Source of the DNA: Candidatus Poribacteria bacterium
GTDB taxonomy: Bacteria; Poribacteria; WGA-4E; WGA-3G
Length of the DNA: 54,031 nucleotides
Assembly: GCA_022827225.1 (NCBI GenBank)
Contig: JAJDTJ010000079.1
Coordinates: 1 to 54,031, forward strand
Reading direction: 5' to 3'
The translations under genes were made by a program, and so were the position numbers. Below are positions 1 to 8,216 of the stretch, piece by piece (the first letter of the stretch is position 1; every line of letters begins with the position of its first letter). The notes beneath the pieces are model-generated. The model searched no databases. It was not told the origin of the DNA and saw only the letters and a list, made by a program, of their open reading frames with translations.

Positions 1-64
1 GGTGTCCGATTGCGATTAAAAGGTCGTCACAAATCGTGTAAAGTGCTACAATAGTTAGATCCAT
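1..64 (-). CDS. Transposase N-terminus, IS982-like (cut by window edge)
   Basis: Reading leftward from an ATG at 64, the sequence encodes about 21 residues beginning MDLTIVALYTICDDLL and runs off the window. A Shine-Dalgarno AAGGAG lies just upstream on the minus strand. The peptide resembles the start of IS982-type DDE transposases, and the element's end (ACCCAAGTTGCCAC) begins ACCC, as IS982 terminal repeats usually do. The family assignment is tentative because the DDE core lies outside the window. The same start is present, inverted, at 53970-54031. Confidence 0.6.
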   Translation of the reverse strand, partial: MDLTIVALYTICDDLLIAIGH

Positions 65-140
65 GGGGTTCTCCTTTTGTTTTTTCGATAAAAACACTAT
101 ATAGGAAATCCCATGGATTTACAAGTGGCAACTTGGGTTA
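1..140 (-). mobile_element. Left partial insertion sequence (5' end, transposase outward)
   Basis: Positions 3-140 are the exact reverse complement of 53894-54031, with no mismatch over 138 bases. The segment holds the terminal inverted repeat (reads ACCCAAGTTGCCACTTG from the outside on the minus strand, ending near 139), a leader containing the palindrome AAATCC-ATG-GGATTT, a Shine-Dalgarno site and the transposase start. The identity stops at 140, which fixes the element boundary to within one or two bases. Confidence 0.8.
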
Positions 141-147
141 ATATACT
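118..147 (+). promoter_or_regulatory. Possible hybrid promoter for nasT (-35 in the IS, -10 outside)
   Basis: TTTACA at 118-123 lies inside the insertion sequence end and TATACT at 142-147 lies in flanking DNA, 18 bases apart. The predicted start of transcription is near 154, about 50 bases before the nasT start codon. The match is good but not perfect, so this is an inference. An alternative -10 (GATAAT) occurs near 159. Confidence 0.4.
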
Positions 148-205
148 AAATAAAAATGATAATATGCCCATACTTATGCGGAATTAATTTTGGAAAGGGT
201 AGAAA

Positions 206-808
206 ATGGAAAAAAACAGCGCAATGCCGAGCGTTTTAATCATTGATAACAATCCGGAACGTGTAATTTTGTTAGTCGAAATCTTAGAAGCGAGTCGGTA
301 CAATGTTTCTGCCCCTTTGCGCTTACAGCAAGATATAACGGATCAGGTTTCACGCTTAAAACCGGACATCATATTGATCGGTGTCGATTTTCCGGGGCAG
401 GCGGTGCTCGATTGGGTTGCAGCACTTTACGAGAGTTACCCGTGTCCGACAGTCATGTTTTCACGTGATGAACGACCACAGACGATACAGGCGGCAACGC
501 ATGCCGGCGTATCGGCGTATGCCGTTGGGAAACTCACCCTCGCCCGCGTGAAAACGATTATCGAAGCAGCTGTCGCAAGATTTTGTGAATTCCGTGCATT
601 GCAACAGGAACTCGAAAAGACGAAGATAGACCTCGCCGAACGTAAAATCATTGAACGCGCAAAAGAGATGGTCGCCCAACAGCGCGGCTGTAACGAAGCG
701 CAAGCGTACCAAATTTTGCGAAAAATGGCGATGAATCGTAGAAGACGGCTCGCAGAAATTTCGCAGGACATTTTGTCAGCTGCAGAGGTATTGACAAACA
801 AATTGTAG
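206..808 (+). CDS. nasT: ANTAR-domain response regulator, NasT-like
   Basis: This 200-residue protein has an N-terminal receiver-like domain (about residues 8-125; VLIIDNNPER, DIILIGVDFP) and a C-terminal ANTAR RNA-binding domain (about 135-195; KIIERAKEMVAQQRGC, then AYQILRKMAMNRRRRLAEIS). NasT/AmiR proteins bind paired hairpins in nascent RNA and prevent termination. The gene sits directly upstream of nitrite reductase, and the 330-base gap contains the expected RNA target, so control of nitrate assimilation is likely. The receiver retains acidic residues (DN near the start, D at DIILIGVD), but many NasT proteins are controlled by the nitrate sensor NasS rather than by phosphorylation; no nasS lies in the window. 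The start is supported by GGAAAGGG about 8 bases upstream. Confidence 0.88.
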   Translation: MEKNSAMPSVLIIDNNPERVILLVEILEASRYNVSAPLRLQQDITDQVSRLKPDIILIGVDFPGQAVLDWVAALYESYPCPTVMFSRDERPQTIQAATHAGVSAYAVGKLTLARVKTIIEAAVARFCEFRALQQELEKTKIDLAERKIIERAKEMVAQQRGCNEAQAYQILRKMAMNRRRRLAEISQDILSAAEVLTNKL

Positions 809-847
809 GTAGATTCTCCGCTTCCTGTTTGCCTATTTGAAAGGGCC

Positions 848-867
848 CGCGTTCAAAGATGAACGCG
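848..867 (+). promoter_or_regulatory. Additional hexaloop hairpin in the nasT-nirA leader
   Basis: CGCGTTC (848-854) pairs perfectly with GAACGCG (861-867) around the six-base loop AAAGAT, which has A at position 1 and G at position 4 as ANTAR-recognised loops do. It lies 39 bases after the nasT stop codon and about 85 bases before the tandem hairpin pair. It could be an extra or decoy NasT site, or simply a stable stem; no terminator follows it directly. Confidence 0.5.
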
Positions 868-951
868 ATATACACATCGAAATTGCTAACGCTGCCTAAA
901 GTGAACCGATATATTTCACGCATAGGCAAGAGAACATAAATAACGATAAAA

Positions 952-1030
952 CTCGACCAAAGAGGGTCGGGGACCAGACACAGGTGTCTATCCGGCTAAG
1001 CATTTTGCTTACCGATGGATGCCTTTTTTT
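952..1030 (+). promoter_or_regulatory. ANTAR-responsive antitermination leader upstream of nirA
   Basis: Three structures follow one another. Hairpin P1 (952-971) has stem CTCGACC/GGTCGGG, one G-T wobble, and loop AAAGAG. After a four-base linker, hairpin P2 (976-989) has stem AGAC/GTCT and loop ACAGGT. Both loops are six bases with A1 and G4, the signature recognised by ANTAR proteins. P2 abuts a terminator (990-1030): stem ATCCGG(c)TAAGCA with TGCTTACC(gat)GGAT, then GCC and seven T residues. This is the established architecture for NasT/AmiR/EutV targets. NasT binding would stabilise P1/P2 and allow read-through into nirA, nrtP and narB. Confidence 0.8.
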
Positions 1031-1033
1031 ATA

Positions 1034-1152
1034 AGTTATCGGCTGTCAGTTTGCCTCGCAGTGAGAGTTATTGGTCAGAGACCATGGATAGCGGAAACCC
1101 AAAAAGCGGCTGCCACAGGATATTAACCGAAAACTGATGACCGATGACCAAC
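1034..1152 (+). repeat. Dispersed repeat with AGTTATC/GATAACT-type inverted ends
   Basis: The left end GTTATCGGCTGTCAGTTT is mirrored by a right end reading AAAACTGATGACCGATGAC. Related inverted ends occur at 10606-10756 and 31833-31940. The copy fills the space between the leader terminator and the nirA ribosome binding site, and contains the in-frame ATG at 1137 that is probably not the real nirA start. Confidence 0.55.
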
Positions 1153-1175
1153 AACCATTCCAAGGAGATACAAAA

Positions 1176-2753
1176 GTGAACCCATCAAAAGAGAAAGCCG
1201 TTCCTGAAAGTCGGAGGGTGCGTTCGGCGCCAACAGCGACTGCCAGAAAACGGAAGTCGAAGATAAACGCTGCGGAGATTCTCAAGCAAGAAAAAAATGG
1301 ACTTGAGGTGATCAACGATATTCCGAACTACATTCGGAATGGTTGGGAGTCGATCCCACCCAACGAACGCGACCGACTTAAGTGGGCCGGCATCTTTTAT
1401 CGAAAACAGACCCCTGGCGCATTTATGATGCGTCTCCGCATGTCCAGCGGTTTTAGCAATGCTGAACAGTTCCGTACCATCGCTGAAATCAGTGAGGTGC
1501 ACGGACCCGGGTTTGTGGACCTCACGACGCGTCAGCAGATTCAGCTCCGCGGTTTCGCAATCGAGAATGTACAGCACATCTGGAACCGGCTTGAGGCGGT
1601 CGGTTTAGGTTCACTCCAAACAGGTTTCGACAACATCCGCGGTGTGATTGGGTGTCCGGTTGCGGGATTGACACCCAACGAACTCTTTGATGCTTCGCAT
1701 GTCGGCAGAGAATTCACGCGGCTCATCGTCGGAAATAAAGAGTTTACCGATATTCCACGGAAGTTTAATGTCGGTATCACAGGGTGTTTAGACAACTGTA
1801 CACACACTGCCTCACAAGACATTGCGCTTACCCCCGCAGTAAAAGAGATTGATGGTCAGGAAGTGAAAGGCTTTAACGTCGCTGTCGGTGGCAAGATGGG
1901 TTCCGGCGGTTACACACTCGCACAACCGCTTGATGTATTTGTTACGCTTAAAGAAGCCTCAGTTTTGTGCGCGGATATTACGCTAATTTTCCGAGATTAC
2001 GGCCCCCGGACAGCTCGGAATAAATCGCGACTCGCTTTTCTGATTGCAGATTGGGGTGTAGAAAAATTCCGAGAAGAATTAGAAAGTCGACGGCACAGAA
2101 AACAAGCCCTCCTGACCGCAGGAAAAGATACGCGTGGTAAGCACAAGACCGACCACACCGGTATCTTCTCACAGAAAGAGCCACACCTCAACTACGTCGG
2201 ACTTGTTGTGCCTGTCGGACGCATGACAACAACGCAACTTTTCGAGGTCGCTCGGCTCGCGGATGCATACGGAAACGGCGACATCCGCCTCACGCAAGGG
2301 CAAAACCTGATTATCACCAATGTACCGGACACAAAGATCGGCGACTTAACTGCGGAACCACTCCTACAGGAACTTCGCTACGAGCCTTCGGAGATTATGC
2401 GCGGGACGGTGAGTTGCACAGGTATCGACTACTGCCATTTTTCGCTTATCGAAACGAAAGAACGCGCAATAGAAGCCATTCGGCATTTGGAAGCAAAACT
2501 CGGTAATACGAAGCCGTTGACGATACACTGGTCCGGATGTCCGAACGGGTGTGGTAACCACGCGGCTGCAGACATCGGGCTGCTCGGTAAAAAGGTTAAG
2601 ATTGATGGCATCGTTACCGATGCGGTGGATGTGTTCCTCAAGGGAGACGCGGGAGCTAATCCGAAAGTCGCACCCAAAGTATTGGAAAACGTCCCTTGCA
2701 ACGATTTACCGCAAGTGCTTGAAGGACTCGTGCCTTACCTCTCACGGAGGTAG
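1176..2753 (+). CDS. nirA: Ferredoxin-nitrite reductase (assimilatory)
   Basis: The product (525 residues) catalyses six-electron reduction of nitrite to ammonium with ferredoxin. It has the duplicated nitrite/sulfite reductase layout: an N-terminal half-domain with DLTTRQQIQLRG, and a C-terminal siroheme/4Fe-4S site with Cys pairs in SCTGIDYCHFSLIETKE (about residues 410-425) and SGCPNGCGNHAAADIGLLG (about 455). The TGxDYC...ETKE form fits nitrite rather than sulfite reductases. The GTG start at 1176 follows GGAG at 1164-1167; an in-frame ATG at 1137 lies inside a dispersed repeat without a good ribosome binding site. Second gene of the nitrate operon, preceded by the ANTAR leader. Confidence 0.9.
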   Translation: MNPSKEKAVPESRRVRSAPTATARKRKSKINAAEILKQEKNGLEVINDIPNYIRNGWESIPPNERDRLKWAGIFYRKQTPGAFMMRLRMSSGFSNAEQFRTIAEISEVHGPGFVDLTTRQQIQLRGFAIENVQHIWNRLEAVGLGSLQTGFDNIRGVIGCPVAGLTPNELFDASHVGREFTRLIVGNKEFTDIPRKFNVGITGCLDNCTHTASQDIALTPAVKEIDGQEVKGFNVAVGGKMGSGGYTLAQPLDVFVTLKEASVLCADITLIFRDYGPRTARNKSRLAFLIADWGVEKFREELESRRHRKQALLTAGKDTRGKHKTDHTGIFSQKEPHLNYVGLVVPVGRMTTTQLFEVARLADAYGNGDIRLTQGQNLIITNVPDTKIGDLTAEPLLQELRYEPSEIMRGTVSCTGIDYCHFSLIETKERAIEAIRHLEAKLGNTKPLTIHWSGCPNGCGNHAAADIGLLGKKVKIDGIVTDAVDVFLKGDAGANPKVAPKVLENVPCNDLPQVLEGLVPYLSRR

Positions 2754-2763
2754 AGTAGAGCAA

Positions 2764-2862
2764 TGGAAGTGCTTGGTTGGAAGCGTGGAAGGGAGGAAGG
2801 ATGGGTACCCAATCTTCCAATCTTCCTGCCATCTTTGTCTTCCAGTCTTCCTGCTTTCCCAT
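2764..2862. repeat. Purine-rich/pyrimidine-rich foldback repeat, copy 1
   Basis: The left half is purine-rich (GGAAGCGTGGAAGGGAGGAAGG) in short TGGAAG-type units and the right half is its pyrimidine-rich counterpart (CTTCCAATCTTCC, CTTCCAGTCTTCC), so the segment can fold into a long imperfect hairpin. Related copies are at 9598-9680 and 47727-47822. It fills the nirA-nrtP gap and creates an open frame upstream of the transporter that should not be counted as its N-terminus. Confidence 0.7.
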
Positions 2863-2897
2863 CAAAATTTAATAATCCAAAAAATATGGAGACATCC

Positions 2898-4247
2898 ATG
2901 GATATAAAAAATAAAGCAACACAAATAAAACTCTTTAGTTTAAAAACGATTCCGATGCGCACCTTCCATATCACCTGGTTTGCCTTCTTCCTGGCATTTT
3001 TCGGTTGGTTCGGGATTGCCCCACTCATGGCGATTGTGCGCGAAGACCTGATGTTAACAAAAGTACAGATCGGTAATACGATTATCGCTTCCGTCGCCAT
3101 TACAGTGTTGGTTCGCGTCTTAATCGGGCCGCTCTGCGATAAGATCGGTTCTCGGAAGGCGTATACATGGCTCCTGATCCTCGGTTCGCTACCTGTGATG
3201 GGGATCGGACTCGCTCAGAGCTACGAAACCTTCCTTCTATTTCGATTAGCCATCGGTGCGATTGGTGCGGCGTTCGTCATCACGCAGTATCACACTTCGG
3301 TGATGTTCGCCCCAAACGTTGTCGGCACAGCAAATGCGACAACAGCCGGATGGGGGAACCTCGGCGGCGGTGTTACACAAATAGGGATGCCACTCATCTT
3401 TACGGCTGTTCTCAGTTTCGGTGTGAACGAATTCCTCGGATGGCGACTGGCGATGATTGTTCCCGGCATTGCGCTGTTTATAACTGGATTCGCATATTAT
3501 TTTTTCACCCAAGATGCACCCGATGGAAACTATAAGGAACTCCGTGACCGCGGTGAACTTGAACCCTCGGCGGGCAAAGGCAAGGAGTCCTTCATACTGG
3601 CGATCAAAGACTATCGCGTTTGGGCACTTTTTGTCATTTATGCCGCCTGTTTCGGGGTAGAACTAACAATCAACAACGTCGCCGCGCTCTACTATCACGA
3701 CCATTTTCAGTTGGATGTCAAGACCGCAGGGCTTATCGCCGGGCTGTTCGGTTTGATGAACATCTTTGCCCGAACCTCTGGCGGCTTTCTCTCCGATCTT
3801 TTTGCGAAAAATATGGGACTCCGGGGACGTGTTATGTTCCTCTTCATTGTGCTGTTAGGTGAAAGTGTTATGCTCATGCTCTTCTCACAAATGGCGGTGC
3901 TTGTGCTTGCTGTTGGCGTAATGATCGTCTTCAGTCTTTTTGTGCAAATGTCCGAAGGTGCGACATTTGGTATCGTACCGTTTATCAATCGGAAGGCGTT
4001 AGGGGCTGTCGCCGGCATCGTCGGCGCAGGTGGCAATGCGGGTGCTGTTGCAGCGGGTTTTCTGTTCCGTTCAGAGAATATCACCATGCAGCAAGGCTTG
4101 CTATATCTCGGCATAATGGTCGCAGTCGCCTCCGCTGCCACGGCACTCGTGAGGTTCTCGCCTGCAGTCCAAGCCGCAGAGAGGAAAGCGTTTGATGCTG
4201 CCCTCGCGGAGAGACAGCGTCTGAAAACTGAAGGTGCTTTGTCCTAA
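2898..4247 (+). CDS. nrtP: Nitrate/nitrite transporter, MFS NNP family
   Basis: A 449-residue protein with about 12 hydrophobic segments. The NNP signature AGWGNLGGGVTQ follows the fifth segment, and the MFS loop 2 motif appears as GPLCDKIGSRKAY. It belongs to the NarK/NrtP/NasA transporters that bring nitrate (and nitrite) across the inner membrane. The ATG at 2898 has GGAG six bases upstream; an ATG at 2886 is possible. The frame stays open back to 2763 only because a purine-rich repeat lies there. Position between nirA and narB supports a nitrate uptake role. Confidence 0.88.
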   Translation: MDIKNKATQIKLFSLKTIPMRTFHITWFAFFLAFFGWFGIAPLMAIVREDLMLTKVQIGNTIIASVAITVLVRVLIGPLCDKIGSRKAYTWLLILGSLPVMGIGLAQSYETFLLFRLAIGAIGAAFVITQYHTSVMFAPNVVGTANATTAGWGNLGGGVTQIGMPLIFTAVLSFGVNEFLGWRLAMIVPGIALFITGFAYYFFTQDAPDGNYKELRDRGELEPSAGKGKESFILAIKDYRVWALFVIYAACFGVELTINNVAALYYHDHFQLDVKTAGLIAGLFGLMNIFARTSGGFLSDLFAKNMGLRGRVMFLFIVLLGESVMLMLFSQMAVLVLAVGVMIVFSLFVQMSEGATFGIVPFINRKALGAVAGIVGAGGNAGAVAAGFLFRSENITMQQGLLYLGIMVAVASAATALVRFSPAVQAAERKAFDAALAERQRLKTEGALS

Positions 4248-4324
4248 TCCTAACAAGATGTCTACATACTTTGATAATTTACCATAAATATTTCACAATC
4301 AATATTCTTCAAACTAATCAAAAA

Positions 4325-4383
4325 CCCGATTTTAATAGGGGCCCCATAGTAAATAGCGTATGAGGCTGAAAAATCGGAGAAGA
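4325..4383 (+). repeat. Short inverted repeat CCGATTTT / AAAAATCGGAGAAGA, copy 1
   Basis: CCGATTTT (4326-4333) is mirrored by AAAATCGG in GAAAAATCGGAGAAGA (4368-4383). The same pair, more tightly spaced, occurs at 41166-41196 upstream of the mannonate-dehydratase-like gene. The repeat covers the in-frame ATG at 4360, favouring the later start of the nitrate reductase. The rest of the 4248-4401 gap is AT-rich with nothing else evident. Confidence 0.5.
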
Positions 4384-4401
4384 GATTTAATAATTAAAAA
4401 T

Positions 4402-6510
4402 ATGGAAAACTCTACAGGAAAAGCGGTATGTCCTTATTGTGGGGTCGGTTGCGTGATTCGCGCAACCGTCCAAGATAATAAAGTTACGAGAATCTCAGCA
4501 GACGACGATGTCGCTCCAAACTACGGAATGCTCTGTCCGAAAGGGGCACATCTCAAACAGGTCTTTCAAAATCATGACGGTAGACTCGCGTATCCAATGA
4601 TCCGAGACCGACGCGGTGAACCCCCGCGCGAGGTTTCTTGGGACGAGGCCATCGCTTTCACAGCGAATCGGCTTCACGAAATCCAATTGGAACACGGTAA
4701 GGATGCTATTGCCTTCTACGGGTCTGGACAATTGGACACAGAAGCATCCTACGTTTTCAATAAATTGTTCAAAGGCTGCCTTCGGACGAACAACGTAGAT
4801 ACAAACAGTCGGCTCTGTATGTCGTCTGCGGTGGTCGGTTATATGCAAGCCTTCGGTTCAGACGGCCCACCGACCTGTTATGACGATATCCAGCACGCAG
4901 ATGTTTTCCTGATTATCGGTGCGAATATGGCGGTGAACCATCCCGTGCTCTTCCAGATGATTCGGAAACGGCGAGCATTAGACCCCAGTGCGCGGATTAT
5001 CGCTGTAGACCCACGCCGCACAAAGACAGCAGATTTCTCCGATATCCACGTACCCCTCGCCCCCGGGAGCGATGTCGCTCTCCTCCAACTCATCGCCAAA
5101 CGGCTTCTCGCGATAGGACGGATTGATAGACGCTTCGTCCGAAGGCAGACTGAAAATTTCAGTGCATACCAGAACCACTTACAAAGTTTGGACGAAGATG
5201 CACTCCTCGCTGCCTGTGATATCCACCCGGCACGTATTAACGAGATCGTTGAATACCTTTCTAAACCGAGTCGATTGCTCAGCTTTTACTGCCAAGGCAC
5301 CAATCAGAGTACAAGCGGCGTTGACAAAAATGTTGCACTTATCAACCTACATCTACAGTTAGGCGAAGTCGGCAGAAAGGGTGCCGGTCCGTTCTCGCTA
5401 ACCGGTCAACCGAATGCAATGGGCGGCAGAGAGGTCGGCTATCTATCTCATCAGTTGCCCGGCTACCGTGTTGTTACAAATGATATGCACCGCGCTTATC
5501 TGGAAGGCGCGTGGCGAGTGCCGCCGGGTAGCATTGACCCGAAACCCGGACTGACAGCAGTACCGATGTTTGAAGCAGCAGCGGAGGGAAAGGTTCGCGC
5601 ACTCTGGATCGCTTGCACCAATCCAGCCGTCAGTATGCCCGATACAAAAGTATCTCAAGAAGGATTGCGGCGGGCGGATTTGGTCATCGTGCAGGATTGT
5701 TATTACCCAACGGAAACAGCGGAATATGCAGACGTGCTGCTCCCCGCTGCACAATGGGGCGAGAAGAAAGGCACAATGACAAACAGTGAGCGGCTCGTCG
5801 TCCGAAGCGATCAGTTCCTGACACCACCCGGTGAAGCGCAACCCGATTGGTGGATATTCACACAAGTTGCGAGGATGCTCGGATTCAAACGGAATTTTGA
5901 TTTCTATACCGCTGAGGAGGTATGGGACGAATATCGGCTTTTGACGGCAGGCACCCCATGCGATCAGTTCGGAATGACGAATGAACGGCTCGCTAAGACA
6001 TCGCTGCGCTGGCCCTGTCCGCATCCACGGCATCCCGGCACAGCGCGTCGATACGTCCGCACAAAATTTTTCACCGAGTCAGGAAAAGCCCAGTTCAAAA
6101 CACCTGTTTATCAACCCCCTGATGAGGACGTAAACGAGGAGTTCCCGCTCGGTTTGACGACGGGACGGATTGAGAGCCAGTGGCATACGCGCACCCGGAC
6201 GGGCAAGGTACCGCAGCTGGTCCGTAAAGACCCGGAACCGTTTGTAGAAATCCATCCAGATGATGCAGTAGAGAATGGCATTGAAGACGGTGAGTGGGTC
6301 TATCTTGTCGGGCGACGTGGGAGGTGTTATGCAAAGGCACGTGTCACCGAAGCGATTCGTCGAGGCTTGCTCTTCACACCGTTCCACTGGGGAGACCTCT
6401 TCCACGCCGAAACCAATGCGAATTACTTGACGAATCCAGCGTTTGATCCGGTATCTAAGCAACCTGAATTAAAATTCTGCGCCGTGCGGATTGAGGCTGA
6501 TGATCCGTAA
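4402..6510 (+). CDS. narB: Assimilatory nitrate reductase, molybdopterin catalytic subunit
   Basis: The 702-residue product reduces nitrate to nitrite using a bis-MGD molybdenum cofactor and one 4Fe-4S cluster. Cluster ligands are C10, C13, C17 (CPYCGVGC) and C45 (LCPKGAH). The motif NSRLCMSSAVVGY provides the predicted Cys ligand to molybdenum and is typical of Nas/Nap nitrate reductases rather than formate dehydrogenases. The C-terminal molydopterin-dinucleotide-binding domain is recognisable from PLGLTTGRIESQWHTRTRTG onward. Length matches cyanobacterial NarB, with no extra 2Fe-2S domain. An in-frame ATG at 4360 lies in a short repeat; the chosen ATG gives the conserved N-terminus but has no strong ribosome binding site. 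Ferredoxin is the likely donor, by analogy with NirA. Confidence 0.88.
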   Translation: MENSTGKAVCPYCGVGCVIRATVQDNKVTRISADDDVAPNYGMLCPKGAHLKQVFQNHDGRLAYPMIRDRRGEPPREVSWDEAIAFTANRLHEIQLEHGKDAIAFYGSGQLDTEASYVFNKLFKGCLRTNNVDTNSRLCMSSAVVGYMQAFGSDGPPTCYDDIQHADVFLIIGANMAVNHPVLFQMIRKRRALDPSARIIAVDPRRTKTADFSDIHVPLAPGSDVALLQLIAKRLLAIGRIDRRFVRRQTENFSAYQNHLQSLDEDALLAACDIHPARINEIVEYLSKPSRLLSFYCQGTNQSTSGVDKNVALINLHLQLGEVGRKGAGPFSLTGQPNAMGGREVGYLSHQLPGYRVVTNDMHRAYLEGAWRVPPGSIDPKPGLTAVPMFEAAAEGKVRALWIACTNPAVSMPDTKVSQEGLRRADLVIVQDCYYPTETAEYADVLLPAAQWGEKKGTMTNSERLVVRSDQFLTPPGEAQPDWWIFTQVARMLGFKRNFDFYTAEEVWDEYRLLTAGTPCDQFGMTNERLAKTSLRWPCPHPRHPGTARRYVRTKFFTESGKAQFKTPVYQPPDEDVNEEFPLGLTTGRIESQWHTRTRTGKVPQLVRKDPEPFVEIHPDDAVENGIEDGEWVYLVGRRGRCYAKARVTEAIRRGLLFTPFHWGDLFHAETNANYLTNPAFDPVSKQPELKFCAVRIEADDP

Positions 6511-6531
6511 AAGACGGGAGAGGAGAGACAT

Positions 6532-8142
6532 CTACCGCGCAGTGTCTTCTGAAGGGCGTTCTTGCACCACAGGAACAACGTAACTCCGAATCGTCAGTCC
6601 ATCTATCGTCTCTGTCTCTGTGCGCGGTTCTGGTCCCTCGCGGTGATCAAATACGATATAATATCCCTCCGCTACGCCTTCTGTTGACAGATACGCCGCA
6701 AGTTGCTGCTTACCCTCGGAATAGGACCGGTCGCTTCGCCATATCTTCGTTTCAACGATGTACTTTCTCTGGTTGTGAAGGATAATCAGGTCCATCCTAC
6801 CACGTCCGGTCGGGATCTCCATATACATTGCCCCGTTGATACTGGTAACAAACTGGTCAAGGTAAGCAAAGAGCAGGTGCTGCCCGATGAACTCTTGCGG
6901 TGTTTCGGGGACTTGCAGAATTCTGAACCCCGCACGGGCAATAAAATCACGAAAGTTATTCATGAGCCGTTCCATCTGAATCTGTCCGGTGTCGGTGAGG
7001 TACTGAAATCCATCAGTATCTTCAGGGAAGTAGTCACGCTCCAGTCCGTTGACTAACGGCTTGAATGCCTGTAGAATGCAATGTAGATAAATTGGATTGG
7101 CAATTTTACACATTCTGTCAATGCTTCTCGTGAGTACTCCGTACGTTGCAAGTTCATTAATAAGTTCATTGCGTAGGGTGAAAGGCACCCCTTCCTCGTA
7201 CAACACGATTCGCATCAAAAAACTTTCAGCGCGCGGATTTCGGCGGATGTTCGTTGTGAGATGTGTTAAGTTGGTGTTCCGTTCATCCAATATTTGTATA
7301 AGGGCATCTGAGAAATGCTCCATTGTTAATGTTTCGGTCTTCGGAATGTCCATCTCCTCGGTAAGTATCTGTGCGAATCGATTGACGAGGAAGGGTTGTC
7401 CACCTGTCTGTTTGTGAATAGTTTCAATCACTTCCGGAGCAAAAGCCTGTCCAACCTCAGTAGTATATTGTCCGAACAGCTCTTGCACCTGAGCAAGCGT
7501 AAAATTGGGCAAAGCAAAATCGTCCTGGATATTGAACGGGGAGACAGAACGATCATAGTCAAGTTGTGCAATACTCCTGACACCTACAATACCAAGGCTG
7601 TGTGGACATTGAAACGTGGTGTCAGTGACGCAAGTATGTCGGAACGCGTGCAGAAAACCTTTCAGGGCAGATGTGGGGATGCCATCAAACTCGTCGATAA
7701 TAAGGACAACTTTCTGCCAATTTTCCCCATACTTTAGGAAACGCTGAAGCTGCTCAAAGAATTCCATCATTGACAAATGGTTGCTTATCTGGGCATTGTC
7801 GAGAAAATGTTTTAGTGCTTCGTCAAGTGTCTCTCCGCGCCTTTGGAAAACACGTTCAATTTCCTTGTAAATCTGTTTGGTAAGAAACTCGTAAAATTCG
7901 GAACGGTCACAATCTACATATATTTCAAAATTCAGTTGAATGGGAAAACAGGTTAGGTCTTCAGCGGTGAGTGTTGCCAGGGCGCGTTGAAAGAAAGTCG
8001 TCTTACCCGTCTGCCGGGGTGCAAAGAGGACGATATAACGTCCCTCTTTAACGCGTTTAATGAACTCGGTTAGCTCCGCAGTGCGTGGAACAACATAGTG
8101 CTGCTTTGGGTTCACGGGACCCTGCGTACCGAATCTTCTCAT
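6532..8142 (-). CDS. AAA-type ATPase with C-terminal PD-(D/E)XK nuclease-like domain
   Basis: The 536-residue protein has an N-terminal P-loop domain with Walker A APRQTGKTTFF (about residues 42-52) and Walker B VVLIIDEFDG (about 145-154). The C-terminal region carries a nuclease-like core, GRGRMDLIILHN...KYIVETKIWRS (about 455-480), where D and E-x-K fit PD-(D/E)XK. This architecture is common as a multigene family in repeat-rich bacterial genomes; a defence or mobile-element role is often proposed but unproven. It is convergent with narB (21-base gap) and not obviously in an operon. An isolated CATTAGAA region upstream offers no clear promoter. Confidence 0.75.
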   Translation of the reverse strand: MRRFGTQGPVNPKQHYVVPRTAELTEFIKRVKEGRYIVLFAPRQTGKTTFFQRALATLTAEDLTCFPIQLNFEIYVDCDRSEFYEFLTKQIYKEIERVFQRRGETLDEALKHFLDNAQISNHLSMMEFFEQLQRFLKYGENWQKVVLIIDEFDGIPTSALKGFLHAFRHTCVTDTTFQCPHSLGIVGVRSIAQLDYDRSVSPFNIQDDFALPNFTLAQVQELFGQYTTEVGQAFAPEVIETIHKQTGGQPFLVNRFAQILTEEMDIPKTETLTMEHFSDALIQILDERNTNLTHLTTNIRRNPRAESFLMRIVLYEEGVPFTLRNELINELATYGVLTRSIDRMCKIANPIYLHCILQAFKPLVNGLERDYFPEDTDGFQYLTDTGQIQMERLMNNFRDFIARAGFRILQVPETPQEFIGQHLLFAYLDQFVTSINGAMYMEIPTGRGRMDLIILHNQRKYIVETKIWRSDRSYSEGKQQLAAYLSTEGVAEGYYIVFDHREGPEPRTETETIDGLTIRSYVVPVVQERPSEDTAR

Positions 8143-8216
8143 TAGAATTTTCCGCCTCGGTTAATGTTGGAACCGTTGAAAGTGAAACAAACAGGCGTTT
8201 TTTTCAGGTACTCGCG

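Noticed and set aside
1137..1175. Upstream ATG for nirA
   Set aside because: It lies in a dispersed repeat and lacks a good ribosome binding site; the GTG at 1176 has GGAG well placed.
2763..2897. N-terminal extension of the nitrate transporter
   Set aside because: The frame is open only through the purine-rich repeat; the start at 2898 has a ribosome binding site and gives the normal family N-terminus.
2551..2907. Second gene overlapping the end of nirA
   Set aside because: It is in another frame of nirA and the repeat, with no recognisable domain or ribosome binding site.
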